NCBI GenBank assembly: GCA_022376925.1
Contig: JAIOJX010000005.1
Span: 14,474,501 to 14,538,500 of the forward strand
Direction of reading: 5' to 3'
DNA length: 64,000 nucleotides
From: Tragulus kanchil
Taxonomy: Eukaryota > Chordata > Mammalia > Artiodactyla > Tragulidae
The notes beneath the pieces are model-generated. The model was not told where the DNA came from and made no database searches. It was given only the letters and a program-made list of their open reading frames with translations. Below are positions 21,375 to 33,276 of this stretch, in pieces. Both the position numbers and the translations under genes were made by a program. The first letter of the stretch is position 1, and every line of letters begins with the position of its first letter.

Positions 21375-23557
21375 CTTGGAAGAAGGGATGGAAAAAAAAA
21401 GAGATACACCACCCCCCTCAAAACCCAGTCCTCCCTCTTCCTCAGGGTGTTACAGAACCCGGACATGCACATCTGCTGCAGGAGAGAAAAAGTGCTTCTA
21501 GTAGGAAACTGTTGTGAGACTTTCTTACTAACAGGTTCAATCATACACTTCATTCCAGGCAAAGGGCCATGAACACACACTCTCCCTAGAAAATATCAAT
21601 CAGGCATTTGGCTCTAAATAGCTATTCGCTGATGACTCCCAGGTTTACGTCCCAGGCCTGGCCATTCTCCTGGATCCCAAACTTGTGTACAGAAACACCA
21701 ATTTGACATTTCTATTTGGATAGACGATATTCGTATTGAATGTAACATGTGTGAAATCAGACGCTTCTCCCAGCCCGGACTGCTTTTTTCACTGTCCTCT
21801 GCTTCTTCTGTAAATGCCAACATCATCCGCTCATGTCAGAAGCAACTAGAAATAATGACTAATTGCTCCCTTTCCCTCAACCTCCACTGTCAGACTATCA
21901 GCAATTTTGTGTTTTCACTCAAAAATCTATGTAAAATCCATCCACTTCGCTCCATCTCCATGCTACTTGCCTTGGTTCAAACCACCATCACTTCTCATTT
22001 CCTTACAGGGCTCAATGCTTTTTCTCTTTCTGCCACATTTTGAAACAAAAACTGAATCATGTCTCCACTCTGTTTAGATACGTTCTGTAGCTTCTCAACA
22101 GAACAAAATCAACACCCTTAAATCCATGGAACAAAGGTTTACATGAAGTAGCCACTGCACAGCTCTTCAAATTCACCCTATCCCTCTCTCCTATTCTTCC
22201 TGCTCCAGCCCCAGGTCTTTCTTGTGTGCCCTGATTTCTTGAGCTCTTAACTACCTCAGGGCCTTTGCACTTGCTTACCTTATCCCTATACTCAGGCTCT
22301 TTGCATAGCTAGTTCTTTTCCTCTTTCAGATCTTGGTGCTCATGTCACTTTTCAGTATGTTTTGCTTGATCAGCTCACCGTAAGTAAACCCCAGCCTCTA
22401 AGCCATTCCTATCCTATCACCCTGTTAATACTCCTTAGTGCCCTTTCAGTATTTTTTTTATTGCCTTGCCGAGCTTCATGAAACTCTTGGAAGAAGGGAT
22501 GGAAAAAAGAGATACACCACCCCTCAAAACCCAGTCCTCCCTCTTCCTCAGGGTGTTACAGAACCCGGACATGCACATCTGCTGCAGGAGAGAAAAAGTG
22601 CTTCTAGTAGGAAACTGTTGTGAGACTTTCTTACTAACAGGTTCAATCATACACTTCATTCCAGGCAAAGGGCCATGAACACACACTCTCCCTAGAAAAT
22701 ATCAATCAGGCATTTGGCTCTAAATAGCTATTCGCTGATGACTCCCAGGTTTACGTCCCAGGCCTGGCCATTCTCCTGGATCCCAAACTTGTGTACAGAA
22801 ACACCAATTTGACATTTCTATTTGGATAGACGATATTCGTATTGAATGTAACATGTGTGAAATCAGACGCTTCTCCCAGCCCGGACTGCTTTTTTCACTG
22901 TCCTCTGCTTCTTCTGTAAATGCCAACATCATCCGCTCATGTCAGAAGCAACTAGAAATAATGACTAATTGCTCCCTTTCCCTCAACCTCCACTGTCAGA
23001 CTATCAGCAATTTTGTGTTTTCACTCAAAAATCTATGTAAAATCCATCCACTTCGCTCCATCTCCATGCTACTTGCCTTGGTTCAAACCACCATCACTTC
23101 TCATTTCCTTACAGGGCTCAATGCTTTTTCTCTTTCTGCCACATTTTGAAACAAAAACTGAATCATGTCTCCACTCTGTTTAGATACGTTCTGTAGCTTC
23201 TCAACAGAACAAAATCAACACCCTTAAATCCATGGAACAAAGGTTTACATGAAGTAGCCACTGCACAGCTCTTCAAATTCACCCTATCCCTCTCTCCTAT
23301 TCTTCCTGCTCCAGCCCCAGGTCTTTCTTGTGTGCCCTGATTTCTTGAGCTCTTAACTACCTCAGGGCCTTTGCACTTGCTTACCTTATCCCTATACTCA
23401 GGCTCTTTGCATAGCTAGTTCTTTTCCTCTTTCAGATCTTGGTGCTCATGTCACTTTTCAGTATGTTTTGCTTGATCAGCTCACCGTAAGTAAACCCCAG
23501 CCTCTAAGCCATTCCTATCCTATCACCCTGTTAATACTCCTTAGTGCCCTTCAGTAT
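21375..23557. repeat. Tandem duplication pair 8 (21375-22452 and 22486-23557)
   Basis: Offset is 1111 falling to 1106 through indels in A- and C-runs near 21390/22500. Because it overlaps pair 7, about 163 bp is in three copies (20255, 21375, 22486). The spacer 22453-22485 is a degraded copy of 23580-23612 ('attgccttgccgagc'). Confidence 0.97.
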
Positions 23558-23756
23558 CTAAGCTACCTTGTCTATCTCTGTTTTCTTGTTTATTGCCTTG
23601 CCGAGCCCAATCTCCCCCCAACTATAATAGAGCTCTTATTAGCACAGGACCATGGATTTATTTGTCTCACTGCTGTGACTCAAACACCTGAAATGAAGTT
23701 CAGCACGTTGCAGGCCCTCAGGAAATAGCTGTTGAATGAATGAATGGTTGAATATG
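21632..23756 (+). mobile_element. L2 LINE (ORF end and 3' UTR), inflated by duplication
   Basis: Plus-strand L2 order: 'gatgactcccaggttta' ORF region, 'ctgtcagactatcagcaa', 'caaaccaccatcacttctca', then 'cagggcctttgcacttgc', the 'aatagagctcttattagcac' region and the 'ctgttgaatgaatgaatgg' end. The normal order is interrupted by the 1.1-kb repeat, so the real element is about 1 kb. Confidence 0.85.
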
Positions 23757-23764
23757 CCCTTACC

Positions 23765-24739
23765 CAGGTTATTTCATTCTGGCAACACACATATAATGGG
23801 AAATTTACCAACTGAACTGTCTAAGTGTTCCGTTTAGTGTCATTAAGTACAGTCACACTGCTGTGCAGCCATCACCAGCAACCGTCTCCAGAACTCGTCA
23901 TTTTACAAAATGGAAACTCTGTATCCACAATGACTTCCTGTTCCTCCCTCCCTCCAACCAATCTCTGGGGACAATCATTCTACCTTCTTTAGCTATGAAT
24001 TTGACTACTCTCAGCACCTTATACAACTAGAATCATACAGTGTTTGCCCTTTTGTGACTTGCTTAGTTCACTTAACAAAATGTTCACAAAATCCATTCAT
24101 GTGACAATATGTGTCAGAATTTCTTTCTTTTTAAAGGTTGAATAATAGTCCAATGCATGGACCACATTTTGTTTATACGTTCACTTTTCTATGGATACTT
24201 GGGTTGCCTCCACCTTTGGCTATTCTGAATAATGCTGCTATGAACATGTGTGTGCAAGTATCTCCTTGAAACCCTGCTTTCAATTCTGTATGTTGTATAC
24301 ACATATCCAGAAACACAATTTCTGGATCATAAGGTAATTCTGTTAATTTTTTTTTTGAGGAACTGTCATACTCTTTTTCCATAGCAGCGGCATCATTTTA
24401 CATTCCCAGCAGCAGTGCACAAAGGTTTCAATTTCTCCACATTCTTGCCAGCACTTGTTGCTTTCTGTTATATTTTGTTTTCTTATAGTAGCCATCCTAA
24501 TGGCTGTGAGGTGATATCTCACTACAGTTTTGTTTTATATTTCCCTCTCATGGACTTTTCAGCCATTTGTATATCTTCTTTAGAAAAATGTCTGTTCAAG
24601 TCTTTTGCACATTTAAAAGTCAGGTTTGTTTTTAAGTTGTAGGAGTTCTTTATGTATTCTGAATACTAAACCTTTATACCTGATATATTGTTTGCAAATA
24701 TTTCCTCTCATTCTGTGAATTTCCTTTTCATTCAGTAGA
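23765..24739 (-). mobile_element. Old L1 (L1MA/MB-like) 3' part
   Basis: Plus strand is the complement of an L1 3' UTR and ORF2 end: 'gcagccatcaccagcaacc', 'gtatccacaatgacttcctg', 'tgtttgcccttttgtgac', 'ggttgcctccacctttggc', 'tggctgtgaggtgatatct'. It continues past inserted elements to 27071 and again from 33670. Confidence 0.87.
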
Positions 24740-25032
24740 TTGTATCCTTTTTTTTTTTTTTAATTTGGTCTCTTCTATTGGTCTTCCATTTATTTTCATC
24801 CACCTTTATTCTTTGGCCTCTGTGGGCCTCCCATCACAATGGCCTCTCTCGTTGCAGAGCACCGGCTCCGGGCGCATGCGCTCCAGAGCTCTGGCTTGGC
24901 AGTTAGACACATCGGTCCAGCTGCTCCACGGCACATGGGATCTTCCCAGGCCAGGGAAGGAACTGGCGCCCCTTGCACTGCAAGGCGGTGTCCTTACTCA
25001 CTGGACCACCAGGGAAGCCCAGACTGTATCCT
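24740..25032 (-). mobile_element. CHR SINE inside the old L1
   Basis: Minus-strand CHR SINE with a poly-T tail after 'tgtatccttttt' and a second 'tgtatcctttaat' at the right, the imperfect target-site duplication (tgtatccttt). The head is complete ('ccaccagggaagccc'). Confidence 0.9.
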
Positions 25033-25412
25033 TTAATGCACAGAGTTTTAAATTTTGGTGTAGTCTAATTTATCTGCCTTTTTTCTTTTGTTACCTGAGC
25101 TTCCAGTGTCGTATCCAAGAAATCGCTGCTAAATCCAAAGTCAACAAACTTTCCCCCTATACTATCATCTAAGAATGCTATAGCTTTAGCTCTTGGGTTT
25201 AGATCTTTGGTCATTTTTAAATTAATTTTTCCATATAATGTAAGATAAGGGTACATTTAATTCTTTAGTTTGTGGATATCCAGTTTTCCCAGCACCATTT
25301 TTTGGGGAAAAAGACCATTCTTTGCCCAATGAATGAACTTGACATTTACAAAAAATATTTGTCCATGTATATGAGAGTTTAGTCTGGGCTTCCTGTTCTA
25401 TTTCACTGGTCT
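25033..25412 (-). mobile_element. Old L1 ORF2 continuation, copy A
   Basis: Complement of L1 ORF2 between the SINE and the BovB insertion ('ttcccagcaccattttttgg', 'gtatatgagagtttagtctgg'). Copy B is 26113-26504. Confidence 0.85.
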
Positions 25413-25748
25413 TGTTGTTGTTCAGTTGCTCAGTCATGTCGGACTTTTTGTGACCCCATCGACTGCAGCAGGCCAAGCTCATTTGTCCTTCACTCTCTCC
25501 TAGAGTACGCTCAAATTCATGTCCATTGAGTCAGTCATGCTATCTAACCAACTCATCCTCTGCCACCCCTTCTCCTTTTGCCTTCAATCCTTCCCAGCAT
25601 CAAAGTCTTTCCCAATGAGTCCCTTCACATCAGGTGGCCAAAGTACTGGAGCTTCAACTTCAGCATCAGTACTTTCAATGAATAGTTAGGGCTGATTTCC
25701 TTTAGAATTGGCTGGTTTGATCTCCTTGCTGTTCAAGGGACTCTTCAT
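25413..25748 (-). mobile_element. BovB LINE 3' fragment, copy A
   Basis: Minus-strand BovB sequence of about 335 bp, from the 'gttgttgttcagttgctcag' end through 'cccagcatcaaagtctttcc' and 'ggtggccaaagtactggagc' to 'ctgttcaagggactctt'. It is 5'-truncated and inserted in the old L1 between near-duplicate 'tcactggtctt' and 'tcattggtcta'. BovB is characteristic of ruminants (and squamates). Confidence 0.9.
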
Positions 25749-26504
25749 TGGTCTATATATCTGTATTTATGTCAGTACAATACTGTTTTGATTACTGTGA
25801 CTTTGTAGTAATTTTGGAATCAGGAAGTGTGAGATCTCTAACACTGTACTGTTTCAAAATTTGGCTATTCAGGGTCCCTGGAGATTTCATTTGTATTTTA
25901 GAATTGATTTTTCTATTTCTGAAAAAAAAAAATTGGGATTTTCATAGGCATTGCATTTAGACTGTAGACCATTTTGGGTGGTACTGACTTTTTGTTTGTT
26001 TGTTTTATTCTTTATTTTAAAGGTTTTACAGAGTTTTGTTGTTCACAGACATGTATGTTCCCAGATCATTCACTGGTGCACTCCTTTACTCACTGGACCA
26101 CCAGGGAAGCCCAGACTGTATCCTTTAATGCACAGAGTTTTAAATTTTGGTGTAGTCTAATTTATCTGCCTTTTTTCTTTTGTTACCTGAGCTTCCAGTG
26201 TCGTATCCAAGAAATCGCTGCTAAATCCAAAGTCAACAAACTTTCCCCCTATACTATCATCTAAGAATGCTATAGCTTTAGCTCTTGGGTTTAGATCTTT
26301 GGTCATTTTTAAATTAATTTTTCCATATAATGTAAGATAAGGGTACATTTAATTCTTTAGTTTGTGGATATCCAGTTTTCCCAGCACCATTTTTTGGGGA
26401 AAAAGACCATTCTTTGCCCAATGAATGAACTTGACATTTACAAAAAATATTTGTCCATGTATATGAGAGTTTAGTCTGGGCTTCCTGTTCTATTTCACTG
26501 GTCT

Positions 26505-26840
26505 TGTTGTTGTTCAGTTGCTCAGTCATGTCGGACTTTTTGTGACCCCATCGACTGCAGCAGGCCAAGCTCATTTGTCCTTCACTCTCTCCTAGAGTAC
26601 GCTCAAATTCATGTCCATTGAGTCAGTCATGCTATCTAACCAACTCATCCTCTGCCACCCCTTCTCCTTTTGCCTTCAATCCTTCCCAGCATCAAAGTCT
26701 TTCCCAATGAGTCCCTTCACATCAGGTGGCCAAAGTACTGGAGCTTCAACTTCAGCATCAGTACTTTCAATGAATAGTTAGGGCTGATTTCCTTTAGAAT
26801 TGGCTGGTTTGATCTCCTTGCTGTTCAAGGGACTCTTCAT
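26505..26840 (-). mobile_element. BovB LINE 3' fragment, copy B
   Basis: Duplicate of 25413-25748 through pair 9, with no visible divergence. Confidence 0.9.
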
Positions 26841-27414
26841 TGGTCTATATATCTGTATTTATGTCAGTACAATACTGTTTTGATTACTGTGACTTTGTAG
26901 TAATTTTGGAATCAGGAAGTGTGAGATCTCTAACACTGTACTGTTTCAAAATTTGGCTATTCAGGGTCCCTGGAGATTTCATTTGTATTTTAGAATTGAT
27001 TTTTCTATTTCTGAAAAAAAAAAATTGGGATTTTCATAGGCATTGCATTTAGACTGTAGACCATTTTGGGTGGTACTGACTTTTTGTTTGTTTGTTTTTA
27101 TTCTTTATTTTAAAGATTTTAGAATTTTGTTGTTCACCGACACATATGTTCCCAGATCATTCATATGCATATCCCTGGACCCTCCCCCCACGCAGTTCCC
27201 CCCCTCCCATCCCTCCAGACCATCACCCCAAGTGATTGTAGGTACTCCTATTTCCTTAGCACAATGACAACAGCTATCTTTTCCACACATGACAGTATAG
27301 GTTTCCATGTTACTCCCTCCATGCCTCCCTCCCACTGTTCGGTCTCCACAATGTCCTTATGTCTATTCTCTGTTTTTCCATGAGTTCACTGCATGTGTTA
27401 TCATGACCATCTTA

Positions 27415-30400
27415 CTAGATCCCATATATATGAGTTAGTATACTGTACTTGTCTTTCTCTTTTTGACTTACTTCACTTTTTATGATAGGTTCTAGAGCTA
27501 GCCACCTCATTAGGACTGAGTCTTCTGCATTTCTTTTAATAGCTGAGTAGTATTCCATTGTCTATATGTACCAGGGCTTCTGTATCCATTCATTCGTCGA
27601 TGGACATCTAGGTTGCTTCCATGTTCTGGCTATTGTATAGAGAGATGCAATGAACATTGGGGTACAGGTGCTTCTTTCAGTTTTGATTTCATCAGGATAT
27701 AGGCCTAATAGTGGGATTGCTGGGTCATAGGGTGCTTCTATTTTTAGTTTTTTAAGGAATCTCCATATTGTCTTCCATAGAGGCTGTATCTCAGTTTACA
27801 GTCCCACCAGCAATGCAAGAGGGTTCCCTTTTCTCCGCACCCTCTTCAGCATTTGTTGTCTGTTGATTTGTTGATGATGGCCATTCTGATGGGTGTGAGG
27901 TGGTATCTCATTGTGGTTTTAATTTGCATTTCTCTAATGATAAGCGAGGTTGAGCATCGTTTCATGTGCTTTTGGGCCATCTGTATGTCCTCTTTGGAGA
28001 TGCGTCTCTTTAGATCTTTTTCCCATTTTTTGATTGGGTTGTTCGTTTTTCCTGTGCTGAGTTGTCTGAGTTGCTTGTAGATTTTGGAGATTAATTCTTT
28101 GTCTATTGTTTCATTTGCTATGATTTTCTCCCATTCTGTGGGCCATCTGTTCACCTTTTTTGTGATTTCTTTTGCTATACAAAAGCCTTTACGTTTCATG
28201 AAGTCTCACATGTTCATTTGTCTTTTTAGTTCCGCTATTCTAGTAGGTGAATCAGAGAAGATATGTCCTTGAGTGGTTTGCCTATATTCTCCTCTAAGAG
28301 TTTGATGGTTTCTGGTCTTACATTTAGGTCTTTAATCCATTTTGAGTTGATCTTTGTGTATGGTGTCAGGGAATGTTCCAACTTCATTTTTTTGCATGTA
28401 GCTGTCCAATTTTCCCAGCACCATTTGTTGAAGAGGCTATCTTTGTCCCATTTTATAGTTTCGCCTCCTTTGTCAAAAATAAGGTACCCATAGGTGCGTG
28501 GGTTTATCTCTGGGTTCTTGATCTTGTTCCATTGATCTATAGTTCTATTTTTGTGCCAGTACCATACTGTCTTGACGACTGTTGCTTTGTAGTATAGTCT
28601 GAAGTTAGGGAGGCTGATCCCTCCAACTCCATTTTTCTTTCTCAGGATTGCTTTGGCTATTCCATATGAACTGTGTGATTCTTTGGTCTAGTTCTATGAA
28701 AAATGTCAATGGTAGTTGAATAGGTATTGCATTGAATCTGTAGATGATATTTGGTAGTATGGTCATTTTCACAATATTGATTCTTCTGATCCAGGAACAT
28801 GGAAGATCTCTCCATCTGTTTAAGTCTTCTTTAATTTCTCTCATGAGTGTCTTGTAATTTTCTGTGTACAATTCTTTTGTTTCTTCGGGTAGGTTTATTC
28901 CTAGATATTTGATTCTTTTGGTTGCAATGGTAAAGGGGATTGCCTCTTTGATTTCGTTTTCTGATTTTTCATTGTTTGTGTATAGGAATGCCAGTGATTT
29001 CTGTGTGTTGACTTTGTATCCTGCGACTTTGCTGAATTCATTGATTAGCTCTAGTAGCTTTGTAACCGTATTTTTGGGATTTTCTATGTATAATATGTCA
29101 TCTACAAAAAGAGAGAGCTTGACTTCTTCCTTTCCAATCTGGATTCCTTTGATTTCTTTCTCTTCTCTTATTGCTGTTGCTAGGACTTCCAGGACTATGT
29201 TGAATAGTAGTGGTAAAAGTGGGCACCCCTGTCTTGTTCCTGATCTTAGAGGGAATGCTTTCAGTTTTTCACCATTAACAATAATGTTTGCTGTAGGCTT
29301 CTCATAGATGGCTTTTATTATGTTGAGATAGGTTCCTTCTATGCCCATTTTCTGAAGAGTCTTTTTCATAAATGGATGTTGTACTTTGCCGAAGGCTTTT
29401 TCTGCATCTATTGTGATGATCATGTGGTTTTTGTCTTTCAATTTGTTGATATGGTGTATCCCATTGATTGATTTGTGGATGTTGAAGAAGCCTTGCATGT
29501 CTGGGATGAACCCGACTTGATCGTGATGTATGAGTTTTTTGATGTGTCATTGAATTCTGTTTGCTAGGATTTTGTTGAGGATCTTGGCATCTAAGTTCAT
29601 CAGTGAAATTGGCCTATAGTTTTCATTTTTTGTGTTTTCTTTGCCTGTTTTGGGTATCAGGGTAATGGTGGCCTCATAGAATGTATTTGGAAGTTTTCCT
29701 TCCTGTGCAATTTTTTGGAAGAGTTTTAGAAGGACAGGCATTAGCTCTTCTTTAAATGTTTGGTAGAATTCAGCTGTGAAGCCATCTGGCCCTGGGCTTT
29801 TATTTTGGGGTAGATTTTTAATCACAAATTCGATTTCTGAGCTTGTGATTGGGTTGTTCAAAGTTTCTGTTTCTTCCTGGCTCAGTCTTGGGAGATTAGT
29901 CTTCCCCAAGAAACTGTCCATTTCTTCCAGGTTGTCCAGTTTGTTGCCATAGAGTTGCTCATAATAGTCTCTTAGAATCCTTTGGATTTCTGCATGATCT
30001 GTTGTAATCTCTCCTTTTTCATTTTTGATTTTGTTGATCTGGTTCTTCTCTTTCTCTTGATGAGTCTTGCCAGAGGCTTGTCAATTTTGTTTATCTTTTC
30101 AAAGAACCTTTTTGTTATATTTGTCTGTACTATAGTTTCTTTCATTTCTTTCTCATTTATTTCTGCCCTAGTCTTTATAATTTCTCGTCTTCTGCTGGCT
30201 TTGGGATGTTTTTGTTCTTCTTTCTCCAATTGTTTTAAGCAGAGGGTTAGGTCATCTGCTTCATATTTTCCTAATTTCTTGAGGTGGGATTGTATTGCTA
30301 TAAATTTCCCTCTTAGAACTGCTTTTGCAGTATCCCATAGGTTTTGCACTGTCATGTGTTCATTGTCATTTTCTTCTAGGAATTGTTTAATTTCTTCTTT

Positions 30401-31184
30401 GATTTCCTCAGTGGTCAGTTGTTTTTTAGGTATGCGTTGTTTAATCTCCACGTGTTTGTGTTTTTAGTGGTTTTTTTCCTGTAGTTGATTTGTAGTCTCA
30501 TTCCATTGTGGTCCGAGAAGATGGTTGACATAATTTCGGTTTTCTTGAATTGACTGAGGTTAGATTTGTGGCCCAAGATGTGGCCTATCCTGGAGAATGT
30601 TCCATGAGCACTAGAGAAGGAAGTGTATTCTGCTTTTGGATGGAACGTCCTAAAGATATCGATGAGGTCCATCTTTTCAAGTGTGGTATTTAAGGCTTGT
30701 GTTTCTTTATTAATTTTGTTTGGATGATCTGTCCATTGGTGTGAGAGGAGTGTTAAAGTCTCCTACTATTACTGTGTTATTGTTGATTTCTTCTTTTATG
30801 TCTGAAAGTACCTGTCTTATGGACTGAGGTGCCCCTGTGTTGGGTGCGTAGATATTCATGACTGTGATGTCTTGCTCTTGGATGGATCCTTTAATCACGA
30901 TGTAGTGACCTGCCTTGTCTCTTAGAATCTTCTTTAAAATCTATTTTGTCTGATACGAGGATTGCTACCCCAGCTTTCTTTTGATTTCCATTTGCATGGA
31001 ATATCTTTTTCCAACCTTTCACTTTCAGTCTATGAGTGTCTCTAGGTCTGAAGTGGGTCTCTTGTAAACAGCATATATATGGGTCTTGCTTCTGGAACCA
31101 TTCAGTCAGCCTGTGTCGTTTGGTTGGAGCATTTAATTCATTTACATTCAAAGTAATTATTGATATGAATGTTCCTATTGTCAT
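27415..31184 (-). pseudogene. L1_BT ORF2 (endonuclease/reverse transcriptase), frame-broken
   Basis: ORF2 encodes the L1 nicking endonuclease and reverse transcriptase that make new copies by target-primed reverse transcription. On the minus strand the EN start (31184) shows CLQETH, then NIYAPNTGAP and GDFNTPLT near 30740-30850, and SDHN near 30520. The RT region at 28605-29921 carries SPGPDGF, IDAEKAF and an FVDD catalytic box at 29097-29108, where L1 families usually have FADD. The frame is interrupted: near 30895 (between the EN start and the next segment), about 30415-30450, 29921-29972, 29499-29546, around 28605, and after 27846. The usual length is about 1,270 residues, and the 3.77-kb span fits one full ORF2. 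Some breaks may be sequencing errors, because the element is otherwise close to active L1s. A second copy of the first 97 codons is at 32035-32328. Confidence 0.92.
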
Positions 31185-31238
31185 CTTCTTAGAAATTTGG
31201 GGTTTGATTTGTAAGACTTCTCCTACTCTATTTATTGG

Positions 31239-32042
31239 CTATATCAGGCCCTTTAACACTTGTTGTAAGGCTGGCTTTGTGGTACGGAATTCTTTTACTT
31301 TTTTCTTGTCTGTGAAGCTTTTGACTTCACCATCAATTCTGAATGAGATTCTTGCTGGATAGAGAATTCTTGGTTGGAGGTTATTCTCTTTTAGCCGTTT
31401 AAATGTGTCCTGCCATTCTCTTCTGGCCTGAAGCGTTTCTGTTGAAAGATCCGCAGTTAGACATATGGGGTTTCCTTTATATGTTATTTGTTGTTTGCTC
31501 CTAGCTGCTTTTAGTAATCTGTCTTTATATTTAGCCTGTGTTAATTTGATTAGAATGTGCCTTGGTGTGTTTCTTCTGGGGTTTATCCTGTATGGAACTC
31601 TTTGTGCTTCTCGGACTTGGTTGACTATTTCCTTTCCCATGTTGGGGAAGTTTTCAACTATGACCTCTTCAAGAATTTTTTCATAGCCTTTCTTCCCCTC
31701 TTCTTCTGCTCGAACTCCTATAATTCTAATGTTGGTGCGTTTGATATTGTCCCATAGGTCTCTAATGCTATCCTCAGTTCTTTTAATTCTTTCAGTTTTG
31801 TTGTGTTCTTCAGCACTTATTTCCACCATTCTGTCTTCTGGCTCAACTTCTTCAGCCTCTGATACTCGACTGTTGAGACCTTCTGTGAGAGGAGTGTTAA
31901 AGTCTCCTACTATTACTGTGTTATTGTTGATTTCTTCTTTTATGTCTGAAAGTACCTGTCTTATGGACTGAGGTGCCCCTGTGTTGGGTGCGTAGATATT
32001 CATGACTGTGATGTCTTGCTCTTGGATGGATCCTTTAATCAC
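31239..32042 (-). pseudogene. Chimeric ORF2-endonuclease::ORF1 frame created at a duplication junction
   Basis: A 267-residue open frame begins with the L1 ORF2 endonuclease stretch MIKGSIQEQD through GDFNTPLT, then switches directly to the ORF1 coiled coil (EGLNSRVSE...) and runs to the ORF1 C-terminus. The switch sits exactly on the junction of pair 10 (31884/31885). It is therefore a product of the tandem arrangement, not a natural L1 protein. The ORF1 part also carries a local change at the EAEEVEPED position compared with the intact copy. No function is inferred. Confidence 0.9.
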
Positions 32043-32328
32043 GATGTAGTGACCTGCCTTGTCTCTTAGAATCTTCTTTAAAATCTATTTTGTCTGATAC
32101 GAGGATTGCTACCCCAGCTTTCTTTTGATTTCCATTTGCATGGAATATCTTTTTCCAACCTTTCACTTTCAGTCTATGAGTGTCTCTAGGTCTGAAGTGG
32201 GTCTCTTGTAAACAGCATATATATGGGTCTTGCTTCTGGAACCATTCAGTCAGCCTGTGTCGTTTGGTTGGAGCATTTAATTCATTTACATTCAAAGTAA
32301 TTATTGATATGAATGTTCCTATTGTCAT
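32035..32328 (-). pseudogene. L1_BT ORF2 N-terminus, second copy
   Basis: A 97-residue endonuclease N-terminal segment identical to that at 30891-31184, directly downstream of the intact ORF1. The order ORF1-intergenic-ORF2 start is the natural L1 order. The frame breaks at the same position as in the other copy, so that frameshift is real or shared by both assemblies of the segment. Confidence 0.9.
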
Positions 32329-32382
32329 CTTCTTAGAAATTTGGGGTTTGATTTGTAAGACTTCTCCTACTCTATTTATTGG

Positions 32383-33276
32383 CTATATCAGGCCCTTTAA
32401 CACTTGTTGTAAGGCTGGCTTTGTGGTACGGAATTCTTTTACTTTTTGCTTGTCTGTGAAGCTTTTGACTTCACCATCAATTCTGAATGAGATTCTTGCT
32501 GGATAGAGAATTCTTGGTTGGAGGTTATTCTCTTTTAGCCGTTTAAATGTGTCCTGCCATTCTCTTCTGGCCTGAAGCGTTTCTGTTGAAAGATCCGCAG
32601 TTAGACATATGGGGTTTCCTTTATATGTTATTTGTTGTTTGCTCCTAGCTGCTTTTAGTAATCTGTCTTTATATTTAGCCTGTGTTAATTTGATTAGAAT
32701 GTGCCTTGGTGTGTTTCTTCTGGGGTTTATCCTGTATGGAACTCTTTGTGCTTCTCGGACTTGGTTGACTATTTCCTTTCCCATGTTGGGGAAGTTTTCA
32801 ACTATGACCTCTTCAAGAATTTTTTCATAGCCTTTCTTCCCCTCTTCTTCTGCTCGAACTCCTATAATTCTAATGTTGGTGCGTTTGATATTGTCCCATA
32901 GGTCTCTAATGCTATCCTCAGTTCTTTTAATTCTTTCAGTTTTGTTGTGTTCTTCAGCACTTATTTCCACCATTCTGTCTTCTGGCTCACTTATCCTTTC
33001 TTCAACCTCTGATACTCGACTGTTGAGACCTTCTATAGTATTTTTGAGTTCAGCAATTGAGTTGGTTGTCTCCATTTGCTTATTTTTCATTTCTTGCATG
33101 TCTTTTGTCAGTGCACTAATTTCCTCTAATATTCTGTTTGCGGTGTTTTGCATCCTCATTGGTATAGCTTTTCTGAATTCTCTTTCAGATAGTTTGTCTA
33201 TCTCCTCCTCTGTCATTTGAAGCGGTGTTTCTCTAGCCTGGTCCTTCATTTGTGCAGTGTTTCTCTGACGTTTCAT
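32383..33276 (-). CDS. L1_BT ORF1p, RNA-binding chaperone (297 aa, open)
   Basis: ORF1p is the trimeric nucleic-acid chaperone that coats L1 RNA in the cytoplasmic ribonucleoprotein particle and is needed for retrotransposition. The frame is open from Met at 33276 to the stop. Residues about 45-125 are heptad-rich with many E, K, N and L, as expected for the trimerising coiled coil. Residues about 131-222 fit the RRM domain (NIRIIGV near 134-140). Residues about 223-297 are the C-terminal domain with the conserved LTADLS and ETLQARREW motifs. It is somewhat shorter than the 338 residues of human ORF1p, mainly at the N-terminus. The ORF2 start lies about 55 bp downstream on the same strand. 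Expression would depend on the L1 5' UTR promoter. It is a transposon gene, not a host gene. Confidence 0.93.
   Translation of the reverse strand: MKRQRNTAQMKDQARETPLQMTEEEIDKLSEREFRKAIPMRMQNTANRILEEISALTKDMQEMKNKQMETTNSIAELKNTIEGLNSRVSEVEERISEPEDRMVEISAEEHNKTERIKRTEDSIRDLWDNIKRTNIRIIGVRAEEEGKKGYEKILEEVIVENFPNMGKEIVNQVREAQRVPYRINPRRNTPRHILIKLTQAKYKDRLLKAARSKQQITYKGNPICLTADLSTETLQARREWQDTFKRLKENNLQPRILYPARISFRIDGEVKSFTDKQKVKEFRTTKPALQQVLKGLI

Larger units (their letters stand above)
19357..21542. repeat. Tandem duplication pair 7 (19357-20417 and 20482-21542)
   Basis: Offset is 1125 with almost no differences ('gagaggc' against 'gagaggg' near 20521). The spacer 20418-20481 is a degraded copy of 21582-21645, the sequence lying just beyond copy B: 'actctcctagaaaat', 'catttg', then 'gctgatgactcccaggtt'. 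Confidence 0.97.
24992..27163. repeat. Tandem duplication pair 9 (24992-26072 and 26083-27163)
   Basis: Offset is 1091-1092. Copy A already includes about 60 bp of the L1_BT 3' end that follows copy B, so the duplication happened after the L1_BT insertion. A spacer of about 10 bp (26073-26082, 'ctggtgcact') separates the copies. Copy A shows small errors in the shared tail ('aaaggttttacag' against 'aaagattttagaa'). Confidence 0.97.
30741..33034. repeat. Tandem duplication pair 10 (30741-31884 and 31885-33034)
   Basis: Offset is 1144, entirely inside the L1_BT element and spanning the ORF2 start and most of ORF1. Copies abut at 'gagaccttct|gtgagagg' without a spacer. Near 31848 copy A lacks several bases present at 32990-33005, and 'ttttcttgtc' differs from 'tttgcttgtc' near 31303/32447. 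Confidence 0.97.

Noticed and set aside
21339..21572. Duplicated small gene at 20214-20423, 21339-21572 and 22438-22678
   Set aside because: Three versions arise from the overlapping pairs 7 and 8, with frames altered by homopolymer indels. No recognisable protein.
24765..25172. 135-codon ORF
   Set aside because: It reads through a CHR SINE into an old L1. Not a host gene.
27846..28199. 117-codon minus-strand ORF as a separate gene
   Set aside because: It is the C-terminal part of the broken L1_BT ORF2 and is included there.
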